This document shows, in pieces, positions 6,499 to 8,044 of a stretch of 8,044 nt of DNA; positions within the stretch are counted from its first letter, which is position 1, and each line of letters begins with the position of its first letter. The DNA comes from an uncultured Flavobacterium sp. (GTDB taxonomy: Bacteria > Bacteroidota > Bacteroidia > Flavobacteriales > Flavobacteriaceae). The stretch lies in the NCBI RefSeq assembly GCF_946220915.1, contig NZ_CAMIHH010000131.1, positions 1 to 8,044 on the forward strand, read 5' to 3'. The position numbers and the translations under genes are program-made. The notes beneath the pieces were generated by a model that did no database searches, was not told where the DNA came from, and was given only the letters and a program-made list of their open reading frames with translations.

Positions 6499-6550
6499 AT
6501 TTGCCTGACAAGCCGTCCTGATAACCTCAGGACGGTTTTTATTTGCCTGA
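6499..6550 (+). repeat. Short direct repeats flanking the terminator
   Basis: ATTTGCCTGA occurs perfectly at 6499-6508 and 6541-6550, either side of the terminator hairpin; the next two bases are CA and TA. The sub-motif CCTGA(T/C)AA occurs three times (6504-6511, 6517-6524, 6546-6553). The cause is unclear: chance, slippage, target-site-like duplication around the hairpin, or an operator. Confidence 0.5.
6513..6541 (+). terminator. Rho-independent terminator of the Ton/TPR cluster
   Basis: A perfect 9-bp GC-rich stem (CCGTCCTGA 6513-6521 with TCAGGACGG 6527-6535) encloses a 5-nt loop (TAACC) and is followed by TTTTT (6536-6540). The stem can be extended by a G-T and two A-T pairs into the T tract. 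It lies 26 nt after the TPR gene stop and separates that transcript from queE. Confidence 0.92.
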
Positions 6551-6557
6551 TAATATG

Positions 6558-6565
6558 TATCTTTG
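6558..6565 (+). promoter_or_regulatory. Candidate -7 box of the queE promoter
   Basis: TATCTTTG at 6558-6565 matches the Bacteroidota -7 consensus TAnnTTTG. It is the only such match in the 98-nt gap before queE, and would place the transcription start around 6570-6574, giving a leader of only some 11-15 nt. A good -33 TTG at the usual 17-23 nt spacing is missing; the region there is the T tract of the terminator, and the nearest TTTG (6542-6545) is only 12 nt away. Confidence 0.5.
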
Positions 6566-6584
6566 CACCCTATTTTGAAAAACA

Positions 6585-7217
6585 ATGCTGAAGAAGGAAA
6601 TACAGATAGAAGTTGAAAAGGGGCTTATGCTCCCACTAATGGAAGAATTTTATACCATTCAGGGGGAAGGCTACCATACAGGTACTGCTGCCTATTTTAT
6701 ACGTGTTGGCGGTTGCGATGTAGGATGCCACTGGTGCGATGTAAAGGAAAGCTGGAATGCCGACCTGCACCCGCCCACAAATATTGATGCCATAGTAGCG
6801 AACGCGAAGCAGTATTGCAAAACAATTGTAATTACTGGCGGCGAGCCGTTAACCTGGGATATGGGGCCACTTACATCAAGGCTTATGGCGCAAGGAATGA
6901 GGACACATATTGAGACTTCCGGGGCATATCCCTTATCGGGTAGCTGGGACTGGATATGCCTTTCACCAAAGAAAACAAAGCTCCCAACAGAAACCGTTTA
7001 TGCCCATGCCCATGAACTAAAGGTGATCATCCATAACCGGCATGACTTTATTTTTGCCGAAGAGCAGGCGGCAAGGGTAAACCCGGGTGCGATATTGTTC
7101 CTCCAGCCGGAATGGAGCAAAAAAGAGGAAATGACCCCGCTTATCGTAGATTATGTAATGAACAACCCTAAATGGAGGGTGTCATTGCAGACGCATAAAT
7201 ATTTAAATATACCGTAA
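6585..7217 (+). CDS. queE: 7-carboxy-7-deazaguanine synthase (radical SAM)
   Basis: QueE converts 6-carboxy-5,6,7,8-tetrahydropterin to 7-carboxy-7-deazaguanine, the ring-contraction step on the way to preQ0 and queuosine in tRNA, in the cytoplasm. The 210-residue length is normal for the short QueE type. Residues 20-31 (EEFYTIQGEGYH) are the typical N-terminal substrate/SAM region. C44-x3-C48-x2-C51 binds the 4Fe-4S cluster in GGCDVGCHWCD (42-52). TGGEP (84-88) is the radical-SAM GGE motif, and there is a late FLQPEWSK segment seen in QueE proteins. Nothing essential appears missing. No queC, queD or queF lies nearby, so the gene stands alone here. It has its own -7 box upstream and a terminator 15 nt after its stop, consistent with a monocistronic transcript. 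Confidence 0.94.
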   Translation: MLKKEIQIEVEKGLMLPLMEEFYTIQGEGYHTGTAAYFIRVGGCDVGCHWCDVKESWNADLHPPTNIDAIVANAKQYCKTIVITGGEPLTWDMGPLTSRLMAQGMRTHIETSGAYPLSGSWDWICLSPKKTKLPTETVYAHAHELKVIIHNRHDFIFAEEQAARVNPGAILFLQPEWSKKEEMTPLIVDYVMNNPKWRVSLQTHKYLNIP

Positions 7218-7231
7218 AACGGTAATTATAT

Positions 7232-7264
7232 ATGCCCGGACAATTGTTCCGGGTATTTGTTTTT
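7232..7264 (+). terminator. Terminator between convergent queE and methyltransferase genes
   Basis: Arms 7232-7240 and 7248-7256 pair over 9 positions (core CCCGGA/TCCGGG, one G-T) around the loop CAATTGT, followed by TTGTTTTTA. It serves queE on the plus strand. The minus-strand flank is also A/T-rich (7222-7231), so it may stop transcription from both sides; it begins 7 nt beyond the methyltransferase stop codon on that strand. Confidence 0.85.
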
Positions 7265-7964
7265 ATACTGTTAGCCGTGCCAGGTAGTCATAATGCTCAC
7301 CTTCAATTACAAGCTCGCAATTGAATCCATTGGCGTGGGCTGCATTCTGTAAAGTATTGTAATCAATGTACAGCCAGTCGAATGCTTCTTCCGTTTCACC
7401 TTTATATTTGACTGTAAAGGTTACTTCGCCATAATAATTGACATCCGAAGGGATCCACTTTCCACCATCATCATCTTCATCAAACATATAAATGATATCC
7501 GACGAATCGATAAGTATTTGCCCGTTTGGATTTAGCAGCGACTTCAGTTTTTCAAAATACGGCGTTATGTTTTTTAGCTTACCGAAAATCCCGGTTCCGT
7601 TCATTAGCAGGATAACAGTATCGAACTTTTCGTTTTTAAATTCGAGCAGATCTATGCACATGGCATTTTTCACACCCCTCAGTTTACACGCCTCAATGGC
7701 ATTCGCCGAAATGTCAATGGCCACAACCTCCAGTCCCTTTTGCAGGAAAAGGGCGTGACTGCCTGCACCGCAGCCCACATCGAGCACGCGGCCTTTAGCC
7801 ATCGACAGCGCCTTCTGCTCGATTTTTGGCATGGCCTTGAAATCCCGGAAAAGATACGCCACGCTCATCTCGTCCTCTTCGGATATGGAGGTTTCGGTAA
7901 TGAGGTCTTCAGGTGCATTACCGGTTTGGTAGTCTAATATGGCTTTTCCGAAAAGGTCTTTCAT
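7263..7964 (-). CDS. Class I SAM-dependent methyltransferase, substrate unknown
   Basis: This 233-residue protein has a Rossmann-fold methyltransferase core. Motif I is VLDVGCGAGSH (60-70), which binds SAM, and VVAIDIS (80-86) ends the second strand with acidic D84 for the ribose. A motif II-like strand is FDTVILLMNGTG, and LLNPNGQILIDSSD is the next core segment. The first 55 residues (with YLFRDFKAMPKIEQ) form an N-terminal cap, and the C-terminal half contains a Trp/Tyr-rich section that probably shapes the substrate pocket. The overall type resembles small-molecule methyltransferases of the Methyltransf_11/25 group, but no substrate can be named. The gene converges on queE and the sequence gives no reason to link the two functionally. 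ATG at 7964 is the first start in the frame and follows a candidate promoter by about 30 nt. Confidence 0.85.
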   Translation of the reverse strand: MKDLFGKAILDYQTGNAPEDLITETSISEEDEMSVAYLFRDFKAMPKIEQKALSMAKGRVLDVGCGAGSHALFLQKGLEVVAIDISANAIEACKLRGVKNAMCIDLLEFKNEKFDTVILLMNGTGIFGKLKNITPYFEKLKSLLNPNGQILIDSSDIIYMFDEDDDGGKWIPSDVNYYGEVTFTVKYKGETEEAFDWLYIDYNTLQNAAHANGFNCELVIEGEHYDYLARLTV

Positions 7965-7978
7965 TGGATTTATTTAAG

Positions 7979-8003
7979 TTTTAAAAGTAGATTTTTAAAA
8001 GTA
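7979..8003. repeat. 11-bp direct repeat in the methyltransferase leader
   Basis: TTTTAAAAGTA occurs at 7979-7989 and 7993-8003, spaced 14 nt start to start. Read on the minus strand, each copy contains TACTTTTA, a near match to the -7 consensus TAnnTTTG. The region is very AT-rich, so low complexity may explain it. Confidence 0.55.
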
Positions 8004-8027
8004 AATTTCAGCCACGAATTTCACAAA
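7996..8027 (-). promoter_or_regulatory. Candidate methyltransferase promoter
   Basis: On the minus strand, TTTG (8027-8024) is followed after 20 nt by TACTTTTA (8003-7996). This fits the TTTG / 17-23 nt / TAnnTTTG pattern except for the last base. The transcription start would be near 7990, about 25 nt before the ATG. The downstream repeat copy (7989-7982) is an alternative -7 box. Confidence 0.4.
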
Positions 8028-8039
8028 TTTTACCAATTC
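8013..8039. repeat. Degenerate 9-nt tandem repeat at the window edge
   Basis: Three adjacent 9-nt units follow one another: CACGAATTT, CACAAATTT, TACCAATTC; the array may continue past 8044. Preceded by CAGC, it resembles the GCCACGAATT-type intergenic repeats that I recall as frequent in Flavobacterium genomes, a recollection that I cannot verify here. It overlaps the -33 part of the candidate methyltransferase promoter. Confidence 0.5.
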
Positions 8040-8044
8040 CTATC

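Noticed and set aside
6566..6584. A preQ1 riboswitch before queE.
   Set aside because: The leader after the likely promoter is only about 11-15 nt, too short for a preQ1 aptamer, and no stem-pseudoknot pattern is visible.
1..8044. CRISPR arrays, tRNA or rRNA genes, insertion sequences, phage genes or defence systems.
   Set aside because: No regularly spaced repeats, no cloverleaf-like or rRNA segments, and no transposase, integrase or nuclease-like proteins were seen; the window reads as core-genome sequence.

Overview
The window looks like chromosomal DNA of a Bacteroidota bacterium, most likely a Flavobacterium-type member of Flavobacteriaceae. The grounds are: no Shine-Dalgarno sequences before the starts, heavy AGG use for Arg, a TonB with the Bacteroidota-style cytoplasmic N-terminus (W-x-IVFEGRNKxYGAY), tandem ExbD genes after ExbB, and a -7 box of the TAnnTTTG type. 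No taxonomic search was possible, so this is an inference.

Layout. Positions 1-47 may hold the last codons of an upstream gene. Positions 61-6486 hold eight closely packed plus-strand genes: exbB, two exbD paralogs, tonB, a small two-helix membrane protein, a secreted protein that is essentially a second TonB C-terminal domain, a PstS-like substrate-binding lipoprotein, and a secreted TPR-repeat protein. A strong intrinsic terminator follows at 6513-6541. Next come queE (6585-7217) with its own candidate promoter, a terminator at 7232-7264, and a convergent minus-strand class I methyltransferase gene (7263-7964). The right edge (7965-8044) carries a candidate promoter for the methyltransferase and a degenerate 9-nt tandem repeat.

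How the genes work together. ExbB, ExbD and TonB form the inner-membrane proton-driven motor that energises TonB-dependent outer-membrane transporters. The downstream genes (2-TM protein, free TonB domain, binding-protein lipoprotein, TPR protein) are co-directional, two of their junctions overlap, and they all look envelope-located. They are reasonable candidates for accessory parts or regulators of the Ton system, but their roles are not shown by the sequence. queE (7-deazaguanine/queuosine pathway) and the methyltransferase look functionally unrelated.

The most interesting points are regulatory and architectural. A long hairpin lies between exbB and exbD. A textbook terminator-like hairpin with a T tract lies just after tonB, inside the first codons of the next gene. 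There is a TonB C-terminal-domain duplication without an anchor, and a PstS-like lipoprotein in a Ton operon with no Pst permease and apparently without the classical phosphate-contact residues. Two promoter-like sites lie within that lipoprotein gene, upstream of the TPR gene.
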